A DNA stretch of 64,000 bases from Microglena sp. YARC (GCA_022414725.1 CM039464.1:23897532-23961531); one strand, 5' to 3'. Shown: positions 19,716 through 30,973, counted from the first letter of the stretch. Made by a program: numbers and translations. Notes: generated by a model not told the origin, from the sequence alone.

Positions 19716-21312
19716 ATGGAACAAAGCTCGAGCAACTTCATGGTCACTAATGTCGACTCATTCGGCGTGTCGGGATGCATGTCCATGAGCGCACGCGCAT
19801 TAACGTGGTTTCGTCGTCTCCCTGATATGGATAATCTTCATTTCAGAGGGTTAATATACAAATTTTATACACCGACCATCAATGGACACGCATCAGCATC
19901 TTCATTTTGTTTGGCATTATATCATTTTGTTCCTCATTAGCACTTTCTAATTCTTAAATACTCCCCTTCCCCTTGAGTTTCCATACGATATACCAATCGT
20001 TAAGATAACTAGAAAACATGAAAATATGTAGAACAAGCATGTTCGCGACGTTCGTTCGTGTACCATTAACTAACACAGTCCCTGCACGCATCCCTCTTCG
20101 CATTCTTATGTAAGAACACCTTGGTCGAAACGAGGAAACTCATCAACAAGACAAATACCTGATATCTCCAACCAAAACCCTACCACACCTGCAAGCTGGA
20201 TATCGCGTACCAGCGTAAGCAAAGCAGGGCGCGGTGCGAAGAAACATGAGAAGGAATTTAATCCTGACCCGATCGGACAACCATCTTCTCACACTTTTCC
20301 GCAATGTTCCAAGCCCAAAATTGGAACCAGACGGCATACGCCATGACGAAAAAGTAAAGGAACCACATGACCAAGGCAATCGTAGGTTAATCAATGCGAA
20401 TCGGAAATCCAGCATTTTTTTTACTACTCGTCATGCGGTCTTGATGATGTAGACCACAATACAGTTGTTTTCATTTTATTTTTTGAACCTGCGAATGTCA
20501 GCCACATTGGGACGCTCAGGGGGGGACGATCGCATCTTTGAAACCAGGTTTACATATTTTTTTGTCCTCCAAATGTAAACATTGTGTGTACATGATGCAA
20601 GCAACACTAACGAATACAGGCGGCGTTGTTCCACCACAAACAAATGCAAATTCTCCAGCAATGGTCGGTAAGGCTATGCCGAGCTGCATTGACAAGCAGT
20701 GCACAGATTCAAGCGCATATCACAGCGGAGCACGTAACATGTTCCTCTTGTCCGGTTTATTGGGTTTGCGCTAGCCGCATTCCTATTTGCGACCAAGGCA
20801 CAAGGAGCAACCGTCTCGTCATAGCTTCCTAATTGCGGCAATCATTGTCTTCAGCGCCACGTACGGAATGTGCGTATCACGATGGCACAGAGAAGCAGTC
20901 GCCATCCTCGATGCAGCGCTCGAGGTGGACGATGAGCTACCGGCACCCGTCTCGAGGATTTGCAGGAGACATGGTCCGACGCTCGTGGAGAAACGTGTGC
21001 ACGTTATATGCTGCAATAGAGATGATCGCACTCCTCGCTATATTGGTTGTCATCTTCTCAAGATGAAATTGATTGATTGCCCGCAAAAAATCATGAAGTC
21101 GAGGACGACTTAAAATGCGCACGAGCTCCGTCTTGCCGTCTGATAAAGTCCTAGCGACCACAAGAGGCAGCAAATCTAGGCGTCAGCTCTGCGCTTGCAA
21201 CCTCGCAAGCGTCAAAACGACGAGAACCATCATGGCGGGGGACGTCGATCAATGCGGGAGCACCCTAGCAATTTGTTCGGCGCGCATACGCGATTACTTG
21301 GGCGCTCGTAAG
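19716..21312. other. Region of short, broken ORFs; possible small membrane proteins
   Basis: No intact gene is seen. Pieces that look coding are a minus-strand hydrophobic run near 20350 (MWFLYFFVMAYAVWFQFWAW), a plus-strand piece at 20538-20774 with a CKHC motif (KPGLHIFLSSKCKHCVYMMQ), and plus-strand hydrophobic segments near 20830 (FLIAAIIVFSATYG) and 21030 (ALLAILVVIFSR) in different frames. They could be one or two membrane proteins broken by indels. Confidence 0.25.
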
Positions 21313-21509
21313 TAGTCAGGGAAGACGACAGAGTGACGAAAGAAGACATCAAATAAGCAGTAAAGGTAATTTCTCTCTGTGTCGATAGTTTTTTGCCTTT
21401 ATACAACTGTTTTCTTTACAACTTTTTTCCGTGCGGGGACAGCTTTCCGATTGCGAGACACCGACCTGAAACTGACAGATTCCTCTCTCCCACGACATAT
21501 CAAATGCAG

Positions 21510-22217
21510 TTACAACATCCTTAGGAGATCCGAGACAACATCCGTGGCAGCATCATTAGGAGAATCCGCGGCAACAACATCATTAGGAGAATCCGAGACA
21601 GTATCCGTGGCAGCATCCTTAGGAGAATCCTTGGCAGCATCCTTAGGAGAATCCTTGGCAGCATCCTTAGGAGAATCCTTGGCAGCATCCTTAGGAGAAT
21701 CCTTGGCAGCATCCTTAGGAGAATCCTTGGCAGCATCCTTAGGAGAATCCTTGGCAGCATCCTTAGGAGAATCCTTGGCAGCATCCTTAGGAGAATCCTT
21801 AGGAGAATCCGCGGTAGCATCCTTAGAAGAATCCACGGCAGCTGAGCGACCTCCACCTGCTTTCCAGAACGTGTCGCACCGTTCGCAAAAGTACAAGAAC
21901 TTCAGGTCGGCGTCCTACTTTATGAAGAGAACAGAGGAAGATCCCCCATCGTTGTTGCGGCTGCACGTGGGGCAAGGGATGTTGTGTGCCCGAGGCAGCG
22001 TCACGTCGTACCGGATGTTCTTCGACATGAACTGATCATAAGAATTCCGGTCGTCTGAGTGGTTGCTCTCGAAGATGCAGGCGTCCTTGACGGGAGCGAC
22101 GCTCTGGCAGTTGCGACATTCAAAGTACAAACGCTGCTCATCGTTCTGACCAGATGAAGACTGCGACGACGAGCGAATGAACATCATGTTGTCACAGGCA
22201 TCGCAAAAACGCATCAT
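21510..22217 (-). CDS. rpb9: RNA polymerase subunit RPB9-like, in-frame TAG and repeat tail
   Basis: The N-terminal zinc ribbon reads MRFCDACDNMMF..LYFECRNCQ, followed by YDVTLPRAHNIPCPTC and, after an in-frame TAG (21915-21917), DADLKFLYFCERCDTFWK, the second zinc ribbon. The order and Cys pairs match RPB9 of eukaryotes and giant viruses (transcription elongation and proofreading). The same frame runs on both sides of the stop, so one base change (probably from a Tyr codon) and not an indel explains it. After the ribbon the frame continues through about 10 repeats of KDSPKDAA, an unusual extension. The start is one of two adjacent ATGs (22212-22217). Confidence 0.88.
21596..21812. repeat. 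24-bp minisatellite in the RPB9-like tail
   Basis: About nine tandem copies of TTGGCAGCATCCTTAGGAGA ATCC, encoding KDSPKDAA on the minus strand. The copies are nearly perfect, whereas the flanking repeats (with ATCATTAG and GTATCCG variants) are older. Confidence 0.85.
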
Positions 22218-22274
22218 CGTGCAGACGCAAATCTTCAAATACGGTACATAAGGTATAGTAATCCTTTTGTTAAA

Positions 22275-23095
22275 ATGGAAGTCCCTTTACACTCAACTAA
22301 CGCAGACTTCATCAACGCAGTCTCAAGGCTTGCCAGCACCCAAAAATGCGCTACGGCCACGGAAACAATGTCTGACACAGGATCCTACTAGTACAAGAAT
22401 ACGCGGTCATGGACTGGAAAAACACCCAACCCGAAGTAGACATCGTGGAATGGGATAGATTGTGTAAACGCGCAGTGCCAAACATAGACAATAAAGGAGT
22501 ACTACAACTTGTCCCCGAGCACCCAACCAGTGCACAAAGTGATGCACTCACGATAATTTACCAAGGAATCTCCAAAAACAAAGAAATCGTGCGCATACCG
22601 AGTGAGGTTTTGTCGATAGCCTCCTGCTTCAGTACTCAACACGCATCGGACACAAGTTCGTGACCACGCTACAGAACATTGCCGCGAATTAACTCCAACA
22701 TGTTTTGCAGATTCGTGCTGACGTTCAATAAACCTACCACCAAACACACAAGCACAGAGGGAATCTCACTTCGCAACCGCATTCAAAAAACTCTTCCACG
22801 CCAACGAAGAACACTGCATCATTTGCATGCCCGATAACACGCACAAGACACAGCTGTTCCATCTGTCCGTTCTACTCAACAACAAATGAAATGATTCGGA
22901 CGACCAGAGACTGGAAGAGGCAGTCGGTTTTTGCACGCAACACAGTACGCAGGAGAAGCCGCAAAAACACAAGAAGTCGAACTGCGTCAAAGCGACAATA
23001 TTTGACCTCACGGTTATAGCGGCAATACACAAATCCGTTCAAGAAGAAGACGAGCATGACGATACTACTACAGTCGGAGACACAAATTGTGAATA
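22275..23095 (+). pseudogene. Uncharacterised gene broken by two frameshifts and a TGA
   Basis: Starts MEVPLHSTNADFINAVSRLA, changes frame near 22385 (MDWKNTQPEVDIVEWDRLCK, ending 22663), and returns to the first frame from about 22761 (FATAFKKLFHANEEHCIICM), running to NCE-stop at 23095 with one in-frame TGA at 22887. The third part has EHCIIC and later GFCTQH, a possible zinc site. It is divergent from RPB9, separated from it by about 57 bp. No family is recognised. Confidence 0.5.
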
Positions 23096-23733
23096 ATCGA
23101 GTAGAATGCGAACAATGACGAAGAATATTAATGTAAGTTGGAACGATATTGAGCTCGATTTCTCCTCCAGACTATACCTTCGGAAGTCTCTACATTAATA
23201 GGCTGATAATGGAATCTTACTTACGCAGTCTCCTTAGATATCGAACGTAAGCATTTTTGGCGTTGTCTTGGTAACGATGCCTGGCATTAGCGGTGAGGAA
23301 CATAACGACCGATCTGGAGGGGGAATCAATTAACTAGCTATTCAAATGAGAAAGCGATGATGAAAGAAAAGTATTTACTCTTAGACATTAATTTGTTTTA
23401 CAGTATTCCAGATTGTTGGGAGACATAAAATGGCAAATCAAAAAAGTGATATAGTTTTAATTATAAAAATGTGTGGTTAGGCTCCGTATATTAATCAACT
23501 TTAGTCATTCCATGTAGTAATCATCCTTACACATATGCCACTAATGATGTTGCTGTATTTATACATGCAGTGTATCCAGTGACACCAAATGATAAATCAA
23601 ATAATGCGTAACACATTAGAGCGTAGAACGTTGCAGTTAGCGCTGAGCACAAGATCCGCAAAGTGTCACGAAGTTATCAAAGCGGATTATTAGGTAGTAG
23701 TATTGTAAGCATCGCATAGGTGGAAACAAGTAG
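23096..23733. other. AT-rich stretch without a recognisable gene
   Basis: No frame with coding character and no known repeat were found. The composition is clearly more AT-rich than the neighbours, so it could be an intergenic or regulatory region. Confidence 0.4.
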
Positions 23734-24117
23734 ATGGGACGCAAATTTGCAAGAATCATGACTCTTTGGGGATGCAGGAGCGTGTCCAGCTCAGGATGTC
23801 TGCCTCTGCGGAATAGGGAAACGTGGCGCAAATCACCCGGCGTGAGCGGTACGCCTTATCAGAATTTTTTCATGCCCATTACAGTAGAACCAACTCCGAT
23901 CCATTTGCAACAGCAGGTTCGTGCCCCTTTTGAAGCTGAGACTTTCGATGGTACACCAGCACATCGCCATCGCACTCGACAACACGTCGGATATGAGCTT
24001 ACCGAAGGCCTGAGAGCTCGAATCGACAACGTTGGTTTCGATCAAGAAATGCAGGGGGCTGCTGTTATTCGTACCCGTCGCGACGGCGCTGTGGATCTCT
24101 CAGGCGCCGTACTCTAG
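23734..24117 (+). CDS. Uncharacterised ORF
   Basis: An open frame of 127 codons. The second half (TPYQNFFMPITVEPTPIHLQ to the stop) looks like ordinary protein, with a charged RIDNVGFDQEMQGAAVIRTR. The true start is uncertain; it may lie nearer 23870. No family is recognised. Confidence 0.35.
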   Translation: MGRKFARIMTLWGCRSVSSSGCLPLRNRETWRKSPGVSGTPYQNFFMPITVEPTPIHLQQQVRAPFEAETFDGTPAHRHRTRQHVGYELTEGLRARIDNVGFDQEMQGAAVIRTRRDGAVDLSGAVL

Positions 24118-24202
24118 CATCCGAAGAAACGGCCAGCGAACACTGGACAACTGTCTTAGCGGTACTGACTCGATACGGATCATAAATTGAGAAGAGGCAC
24201 CT

Positions 24203-24457
24203 GTGGAACCAGGTGGTAAGCACGATGCAGGGTCTCCGTCCTTCGGTCAGAGCGTGGCAGAAAGACAGGGAGTCCCGGAACGTGTCTTTGAAAAGGGGCG
24301 GAGAAAACTCGTGCCACCCGGTGAACCTCCGTTAACTGATAAGCAATCCAAATTCAGGAAGGTGTGGCATCATAAGAATTCATTTGCTAAGACTCTGAGA
24401 CTCGCAAGCGACGTGCGACATGTGTATCAGTTACCCGGCCTTCACCAGGCGGCGTAG
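24203..24457 (+). CDS. Uncharacterised ORF next to the scaffold gap
   Basis: An open frame of 84 codons, rich in Lys/Arg/Pro (FEKGRRKLVPPGEPPLTDKQ). No family is recognised. It may be part of a gene continuing into the gap. Confidence 0.25.
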   Translation: MEPGGKHDAGSPSFGQSVAERQGVPERVFEKGRRKLVPPGEPPLTDKQSKFRKVWHHKNSFAKTLRLASDVRHVYQLPGLHQAA

Positions 24458-24617
24458 GGCATGATGTTCATCGTAAGCCACTGGGAAGCAAAATCTTGTG
24501 GACTACGATTAAGTCTTGCACGCTAGAATAGAGGTATCTCGAGCTAACGACCGTTTTTCCACCCACAAAGGCAACGTATGATGCGAGCCACTTGGGTCGC
24601 GGCAAGCTCAAGGAGGA

Positions 24618-25617
24618 NNNNNNNNNNNNNNNNNNNNNNNNNNNNNNNNNNNNNNNNNNNNNNNNNNNNNNNNNNNNNNNNNNNNNNNNNNNNNNNNNNN
24701 NNNNNNNNNNNNNNNNNNNNNNNNNNNNNNNNNNNNNNNNNNNNNNNNNNNNNNNNNNNNNNNNNNNNNNNNNNNNNNNNNNNNNNNNNNNNNNNNNNNN
24801 NNNNNNNNNNNNNNNNNNNNNNNNNNNNNNNNNNNNNNNNNNNNNNNNNNNNNNNNNNNNNNNNNNNNNNNNNNNNNNNNNNNNNNNNNNNNNNNNNNNN
24901 NNNNNNNNNNNNNNNNNNNNNNNNNNNNNNNNNNNNNNNNNNNNNNNNNNNNNNNNNNNNNNNNNNNNNNNNNNNNNNNNNNNNNNNNNNNNNNNNNNNN
25001 NNNNNNNNNNNNNNNNNNNNNNNNNNNNNNNNNNNNNNNNNNNNNNNNNNNNNNNNNNNNNNNNNNNNNNNNNNNNNNNNNNNNNNNNNNNNNNNNNNNN
25101 NNNNNNNNNNNNNNNNNNNNNNNNNNNNNNNNNNNNNNNNNNNNNNNNNNNNNNNNNNNNNNNNNNNNNNNNNNNNNNNNNNNNNNNNNNNNNNNNNNNN
25201 NNNNNNNNNNNNNNNNNNNNNNNNNNNNNNNNNNNNNNNNNNNNNNNNNNNNNNNNNNNNNNNNNNNNNNNNNNNNNNNNNNNNNNNNNNNNNNNNNNNN
25301 NNNNNNNNNNNNNNNNNNNNNNNNNNNNNNNNNNNNNNNNNNNNNNNNNNNNNNNNNNNNNNNNNNNNNNNNNNNNNNNNNNNNNNNNNNNNNNNNNNNN
25401 NNNNNNNNNNNNNNNNNNNNNNNNNNNNNNNNNNNNNNNNNNNNNNNNNNNNNNNNNNNNNNNNNNNNNNNNNNNNNNNNNNNNNNNNNNNNNNNNNNNN
25501 NNNNNNNNNNNNNNNNNNNNNNNNNNNNNNNNNNNNNNNNNNNNNNNNNNNNNNNNNNNNNNNNNNNNNNNNNNNNNNNNNNNNNNNNNNNNNNNNNNNN
25601 NNNNNNNNNNNNNNNNN
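24618..25617. other. Scaffold gap of exactly 1000 N
   Basis: A run of N of a round length, which is a placeholder of unknown true size. Order and orientation across it depend on the assembler. Open frames running through it are meaningless. Confidence 0.98.
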
Positions 25618-25821
25618 GTTGATGGATTTTATTAAAATCGTATTGTGTAACACCATCGCACAGAGACGATTTCATTTATATATTCTGTTGAGTGTAAAGG
25701 ATATCATTCCTCGAATTCACCACCAGCGTGGGGGACAGCAACGTCCAGAGTTCAAAACTCAGAGAAGAGCTTATTAAACCCCAATAGCGGGCAAACAACA
25801 TTGAAATTGTCTTACTTGAAA

Positions 25822-26037
25822 ATGTCAAGGATTACAACCCATACAGATGCATTGAAATGCAACACTGACAAATGCACAGCCTGCAGGAACTGTTGGCAAA
25901 CACGGAATTTGCTCCTCGAAATTGACTTTACAGCCACCGTGATTGCCGAGACTGGCCGACTGTTATTGGATTTAGGCACATCCATCGTCATCCGTGATGG
26001 ATGGGCCGTAGAGCGTTTATTTTTCGCATCATTGTAG
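25822..26037 (+). CDS. Small uncharacterised protein
   Basis: Seventy-one residues from an ATG at 25822, with a Cys-rich start (CNTDKCTACRNCW) that could bind metal and a C-terminal hydrophobic stretch. Its stop codon is the first base triplet of a perfect hairpin at 26035-26068, which supports it as a real transcribed gene. Confidence 0.45.
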   Translation: MSRITTHTDALKCNTDKCTACRNCWQTRNLLLEIDFTATVIAETGRLLLDLGTSIVIRDGWAVERLFFASL

Positions 26038-26068
26038 AGAGCGGCAAGAAATTGTTGGCCGCTCTCTA
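26035..26068. terminator. Palindromic hairpin between convergent ORFs
   Basis: TAGAGAGCGGC, a 12-base loop, then GCCGCTCTCTA: a perfect 11-bp stem. It spans the stop codons of the plus-strand ORF ending at 26037 and the minus-strand ORF ending at 26066. Hairpins at gene ends direct 3'-end formation in mimiviruses and several other giant viruses, so a bidirectional terminator is likely. Confidence 0.7.
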
Positions 26069-26254
26069 CGATGCGGTTTTGCTCCGGTCCAGAACTCTTT
26101 CTTGAGATAAAAAACTATCTCCGATTCGAATGTGCTTCTTATATTCATCATCTCTTTGAATCAGTTGACAAGTGTCGGATGCCCTGTCCCTGACCAAAGC
26201 ATCTCTGGTAGAACGTACCAGTGTTTTGCGGCACACCTGTGTCGATGGATGCAT
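26066..26254 (-). CDS. Small uncharacterised ORF, convergent with 25822-26037
   Basis: Sixty-two residues, starting MHPSTQVCRK, charged, with no family recognised. Support comes only from the convergent arrangement around the hairpin at 26035-26068. Confidence 0.3.
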   Translation of the reverse strand: MHPSTQVCRKTLVRSTRDALVRDRASDTCQLIQRDDEYKKHIRIGDSFLSQERVLDRSKTAS

Positions 26255-26388
26255 GTTATCTACCGCCCCAATTTTTTTTATTACTATTATTATTATTCAA
26301 AAACTACACAATGCAACCTAGGACAAATACACAACAAAGTAAGCCACAACAACAACACCCTAAGACACAACAAATAAAGCAGAATGGC

Positions 26389-26739
26389 TCAGGTATGTTC
26401 TCAACCACTTGTGACCCCAAGGACGGTGCGAGAAGGAACTCGCAAAGATCCCCCCAGGCGACCTCATCAACCGCTGGAATATCAACATCAACACAAACCC
26501 CAAATCAAGAAGACCTCAACCCTAAAGAGCAGGAATGCAATCACAAAGCTCGTGCAGATCATCAGACAGCACTACGAAGCAGAAGGAGATTTCCGATAAG
26601 GCCCACACGCGACTTCTATATCTCTACGATAAGCTCAAGATTGCAAATCATGGAAGCGTGCGGCACCGGCCCCAAGTTGTGCAGCACCGTTAACAGCGCA
26701 ATCAAGACCCAGAAGAAAATAGGGAAGCTGAACTCGTAA
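26389..26739 (+). pseudogene. Small broken gene upstream of RPB2
   Basis: Coding-like pieces in two frames: Gln/Pro-rich, then SRNAITKLVQIIRQHYEAEG (to 26599) and SAIKTQKKIGKLNS (stop at 26739). One or two indels near 26595-26650 would join them. No family is recognised. It runs in the same direction as RPB2, 60 bp upstream of it. Confidence 0.35.
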
Positions 26740-26798
26740 ATTTCCCCGACAATAAAAAAACACACACAAAATGTAGACGCGACGCAAAAAAATACACT

Positions 26799-29700
26799 AT
26801 GCACTACACTCCCGACGCCGCAGCCGCACCCATCATGGACGCATTCTTCAAGGAACGCGAGAAACACTTCGCTACACAACATCACATCGACTCGTTCGAT
26901 GACCTACTAGGAACGCGTCTAAGAGCGATCGTACGCAGCATGAACCCAATCACAATGGTGCGCGAAGACCCCAACACAAAAAACAAACACACTGTGAAGG
27001 TGTACGTAGGAGGAGACAAAAAACTCCGCCCCGATCACGACGTGCACATAGGAGACCCAACCCCAACTCTACCATCACAAGCCCGTATAGCAAACCAAAC
27101 GTACGGTGCGACAATCTTCGCAGACGTCCACGTGGTCTATCCGGACGACAACGACGAGACACGAGACTTCGAACGCGTGCACATCGGATTCATGCCCATC
27201 ATGATCCACTCCAAAGCCTGCTCTCTAAAGGGCTAAAGCCGCACCAGTTACGAGCACGAGGAGAATGCCCATACGATATGGGCGGGATACTTTCGTAATA
27301 GACGGACGCGAAAAAGGTCATTGTGACACAAGAGGAACGCGTCCCGAACCGACTCTACACACGACGCGGAGAGAAAATAGAATACGACAAACTCATCCTA
27401 AAAGCATTCATCAGGTGCGTCTCCACAGACGCACGAGACGTGTTCCCACGCACAAGCGTTCTTCCGAGTCATGACATTCGGGTGAAATCACAGCCACGGT
27501 CACCCAACATCAACGAAGGAGCCGTGCCCGTCACAACTCTCTTCCGAGCACTCGGCATCGAAAGCGATCGCGCCATCCTCAAAACCATCTTCCACGAAGA
27601 TCCAGGAGAAGAGAGAAACCCAAGGTCAAAAAATCGAATTCATGCACGCATCCATAGCCTCAGGACACAAGTCCGGAGTAAGCAGCCAGAGAGGAGCCAT
27701 AGATTTCCTCATACCATGCACACGATTCAAGTCCCAACTCGACCTCAAAAGCGTCCTCACAGACGACCTCTTCCCAAATGTAGGACGCACGTTCGAAGCC
27801 AAAGCAATCGCCCTAGGAGAAGTCGTGAGACATCTCGTAAGAGCCGCTCTAGGAAAATAACCCATGTCGGAACTCGATCACTACGCCAACAAGAGACTCA
27901 TGTGCTCAGGTGCAATCACAGCCAATTCTCTTCAGAGACGCGTACCTCACTATCAATCGCCAACAACCCTGCGCACGCTCAACGAAGAGTTCCTCACCGG
28001 ACCATGGCGCGTCGCAAACGATATACACACGCTCGTCAACGAAGCCAACCTGAAAAATATATTCCAACCAAGAATCATCCGAGAAGCCCTTGTAAAAGCA
28101 CTCAAAGGATCGCGACGCGGCGATGACAATGCACGCGCGCCCGTCCAAGAACTCAGCAGAGTCTCATATCTAGGATACATTTCACACATGAGACGAGTAA
28201 ACAACCCCGTCGACAGGAACGTCAAGATAGCAGACACACACCGTCTAAGGCCGTCGCACTGGTGAGTCATCTGCCCAGTAGAGTTCACCAGACGGACCCA
28301 ACGTAGGCCTCCTCACGCACCTAGCCACGCTTGTCACCATATCACTTGCCATACCAGAACCCGTCGTACAAGAAACCATAAGACCCGCCATAGACAAATA
28401 CACGAGACATCTATCAAACAGCACACTATCCCCACAATCAACCGCGGTGCACTTTAACGAACAACATGGATAGCGGTCACAGACACACCCAAGGAACTAG
28501 TCGATGCCACTACGAAAAAATGAGGACGGAAGACACCAGACTGAACACACTCGGCGTCACATGGGACGTGTGGAGGAACGACGTGGCAATCGCACAGATG
28601 CAGGAAGATGCTGCAGACCACTAAGAAGAGTACAGGAAGGAAAGGTCGTACCAATCAACGGCGATCCGTCGTGGACCGAATTGATTACGCAGCGGAGCGA
28701 TCGAAATGATAGACGTCGAAGAAGTAGCTACATGTCTAGTGGCAATGAACGGAGGCAGACGTCAACAATCGAGACCCGATCCCAGGCAGATACACGCACG
28801 CAGAGATACACGCAGGAAGCACACTCTCAATGGTAAGCAACACCTACCCACTTCTTAACCACAACAACGGGGCGTACAACTCACTATGTCTAGCGCAATT
28901 TAAACAAGCGCTAGGCACGACCATGACATCCATCAGGGACCGGTTGATACGAAACACATTCCTACTACACCACGCCCAACGCCCTCTGGTAAGCACGAGC
29001 TTCGCAAACCGACTCTTCGGAGGACGTTTCGCGCACGGCGAGAACGTCGTAGTAGCAATTGCCACATACACAGGACACAACCAAGATGACGCCATCATCA
29101 TCAATCTAGACGCCGTGCAGCGCGGCCGACTAGCACTCACAGTATTCGAAACCATCCGGTACGAGGAGTCAGAGGAGGAACCAGAGACCCAAACATTCAA
29201 AAAAACAAAAAACCAAATTGTGTTTGCGAACCCACAGCGGCTAGTGTCACGCGGGTACGCCCTATCAACCACTACCAAAAACAACCACAAAAAGAATACA
29301 CAAACCTCGACGAACATGGAATGCCAAAGGATCAACAAAAATGCTAAGAGAAGGAGACGCAGTTGTAGGAATGTTCAAGGTACCATCGACCGCAGCAAAG
29401 GAAGACGTCTTCACGGACGCATCTCAAACGTCTACAATCCCGAGAATCTGACCTTCCCACGTATGTAGACGCGTCCACTTGCAAAAAATAGATCAGAACA
29501 CAGCAAAAGACAACGCACTACCACAACTTAGAGCATGCAAAGTACGTCTCCGCCAGATGCGCAGCCCCGAACTAGGAGACAAAACTAAGCTCGCGTTACG
29601 GCCAGAAAGGTGGTGGGAATGATTCTACCCGCCGTGGACATGCCGTTCTGCGCAGAGGACGGTATCGTACCCGACATCATCATCAACCCCAATGCATTCC

Positions 29701-30214
29701 CCAACCGTAGGACAGTCTCGCATATACTGGAAGCCGTGCTAGCGCGCGAGGAGCAGTCAAAGGAGCTCGCCATGAACGCCGACACATTCGGAGTGTGAAG
29801 ACATCGGAGCCGCGCTGACCCAACTGGGTCTGCGTGAAAACGGACACGGGAACATGCTCATGCACAACGGACGATCCGGAGAAGAGGCGAAAACACGCAT
29901 CTCTGTAGGCGTGAATTACTACGGTCGCTTGAAACACATGGTAGAGGACAAGTACCAGTCGCGTGCACGAGGAGCAAGTCGACGCCACAACACGTCAGCC
30001 AACGAAGTCCAAGGGACAGAGCGGAGGGCTGCGCATCGGAGAGATGGAGCAGAACGCACTCGTCGCACACGGACTCGCATCGTTCACACGCGAAGCGTTC
30101 ATGCAGCGCAGCGATCACCACTCAACTAAGGTCAATGCCACGACAGGAACGCCGGCGGAATGGTGGGCCGCAGCACGCGAAGACCCAGAAGGACCGACGA
30201 GAGGCGAATGTTGA
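26799..30214 (+). pseudogene. rpb2: RNA polymerase second-largest subunit (RPB2), multiple frameshifts
   Basis: The whole order of RPB2 can be followed across the frames: IVRSMNPI and PSQARIANQTYGA (26.9-27.1 kb), GECPYDMGG and VTQEERVPNRLY (27.27-27.36), TTLFRALGIESD (27.55), FPNVGRTFEAKA (27.78), DHYANKR and LSRVSYLGYISHMRR (27.87-28.2), TYTGHNQDDAIIIN (29.07-29.11), [18 protein letters not shown] (29.64) and RLKHMVEDK with RQPTKSKGQSGGLRIGEME (29.93-30.05). At 3.4 kb it has full-length size. At least eight frame changes and one in-frame TAA (27858) break it, yet motif residues are intact. The catalytic loop has GHNQDD where most homologues have GYNQED. This is the polymerase core subunit of a virus that makes its own transcripts. 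Confidence 0.93.
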
Positions 30215-30505
30215 AACACCTTACACGTTCACCCTCATGCAGCACGAACTCAGAGCATTGGGGGGTGGAGGGCGGCGCTTCTCACATTCCACTGATGAAT
30301 TTTATTTATAGCTCAGTGGCGTTGGGTTGTTTGAGTTTTTCCGTGTAAAATTCGTACAAATCAATGTCGAGCAGCTGCAACGCATTGTCGATCAAATTTC
30401 CGCTTTGATTGCCAGATAGAGGTATAAAGAATTTCCCAATTTATTCGATAACAACAAAAACTGCGAAGACCATAAGACCATAAGACCATCAGGAGTATCG
30501 GAGAG

Positions 30506-30973
30506 ATATGGAGTCTGAAAAAAACTGCTTGGACGGATGCCAACGTCGTCTCAGCCCCGCGAGGCATTTTTGCAATTGCAAGGTTTTTTTCCGGGTGGTC
30601 AAACTACGAAGACGCCAGGCTCGTGGCGTCTCTCAAAAACGCCAAAGTCGCTAGCGCAGATCAACGAGCTGGAGCGTACTTACATCGTGTACATGCAAGC
30701 ATTGAGCCCTTCCAACCCAAGCGTTCAGAGGTGGATGAGCAGAAGGAAAAAGCTCAGGAATGCGTCTCCGACTGTAAAATGTCCATGAATTTGTATATTA
30801 AGGGATTGATAGACAGCATGCCGGATGAAAAATATGTGCCCATGATGTACTTTGTGCCCCATTCAGGCACATACTGGGTCAAGGGCGTGCCGTTTGCCCG
30901 CGAACAGGCGGGCCGCGCCCGCGCCAACATGTTGGCATCTGAATCAGATGCCAATAAGGCACTCGTGTCCTAG
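30506..30973 (+). CDS. Uncharacterised protein, possible frameshift near the start
   Basis: The clear coding part runs to the stop at 30973 (YLHRVHASIEPFQP, SDCKMSMNLYIKGLIDSMPD, VPMMYFVPHSGTYWVKGVPF). An ATG at 30506 reads MESEKNCLDG in another frame, and an indel in the run of T near 30587 would join it. The downstream frame alone could start at 30623. No family is recognised; a soluble protein of about 150 residues. Confidence 0.45.
   Translation: MWSLKKTAWTDANVVSAPRGIFAIARFFSGWSNYEDARLVASLKNAKVASADQRAGAYLHRVHASIEPFQPKRSEVDEQKEKAQECVSDCKMSMNLYIKGLIDSMPDEKYVPMMYFVPHSGTYWVKGVPFAREQAGRARANMLASESDANKALVS

Noticed and set aside
20538..20774. Thioredoxin-like protein from the CKHC motif
   Set aside because: One CxxC in a 79-codon frame without other thioredoxin features.
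21379..22035. Plus-strand ORF with GESLAASL repeats
   Set aside because: Antisense of the RPB9-like gene and its KDSPKDAA tail; the minus strand has the zinc-ribbon motifs.
24544..25777. Several long ORFs through 24.6-25.6 kb
   Set aside because: They consist of unknown residues translated from the 1000-N gap.
21510..30214. Alternative genetic code explaining in-frame stops
   Set aside because: TAA, TAG and TGA all occur as interrupting stops, together with many frame changes, so reassignment of one codon would not repair the genes.
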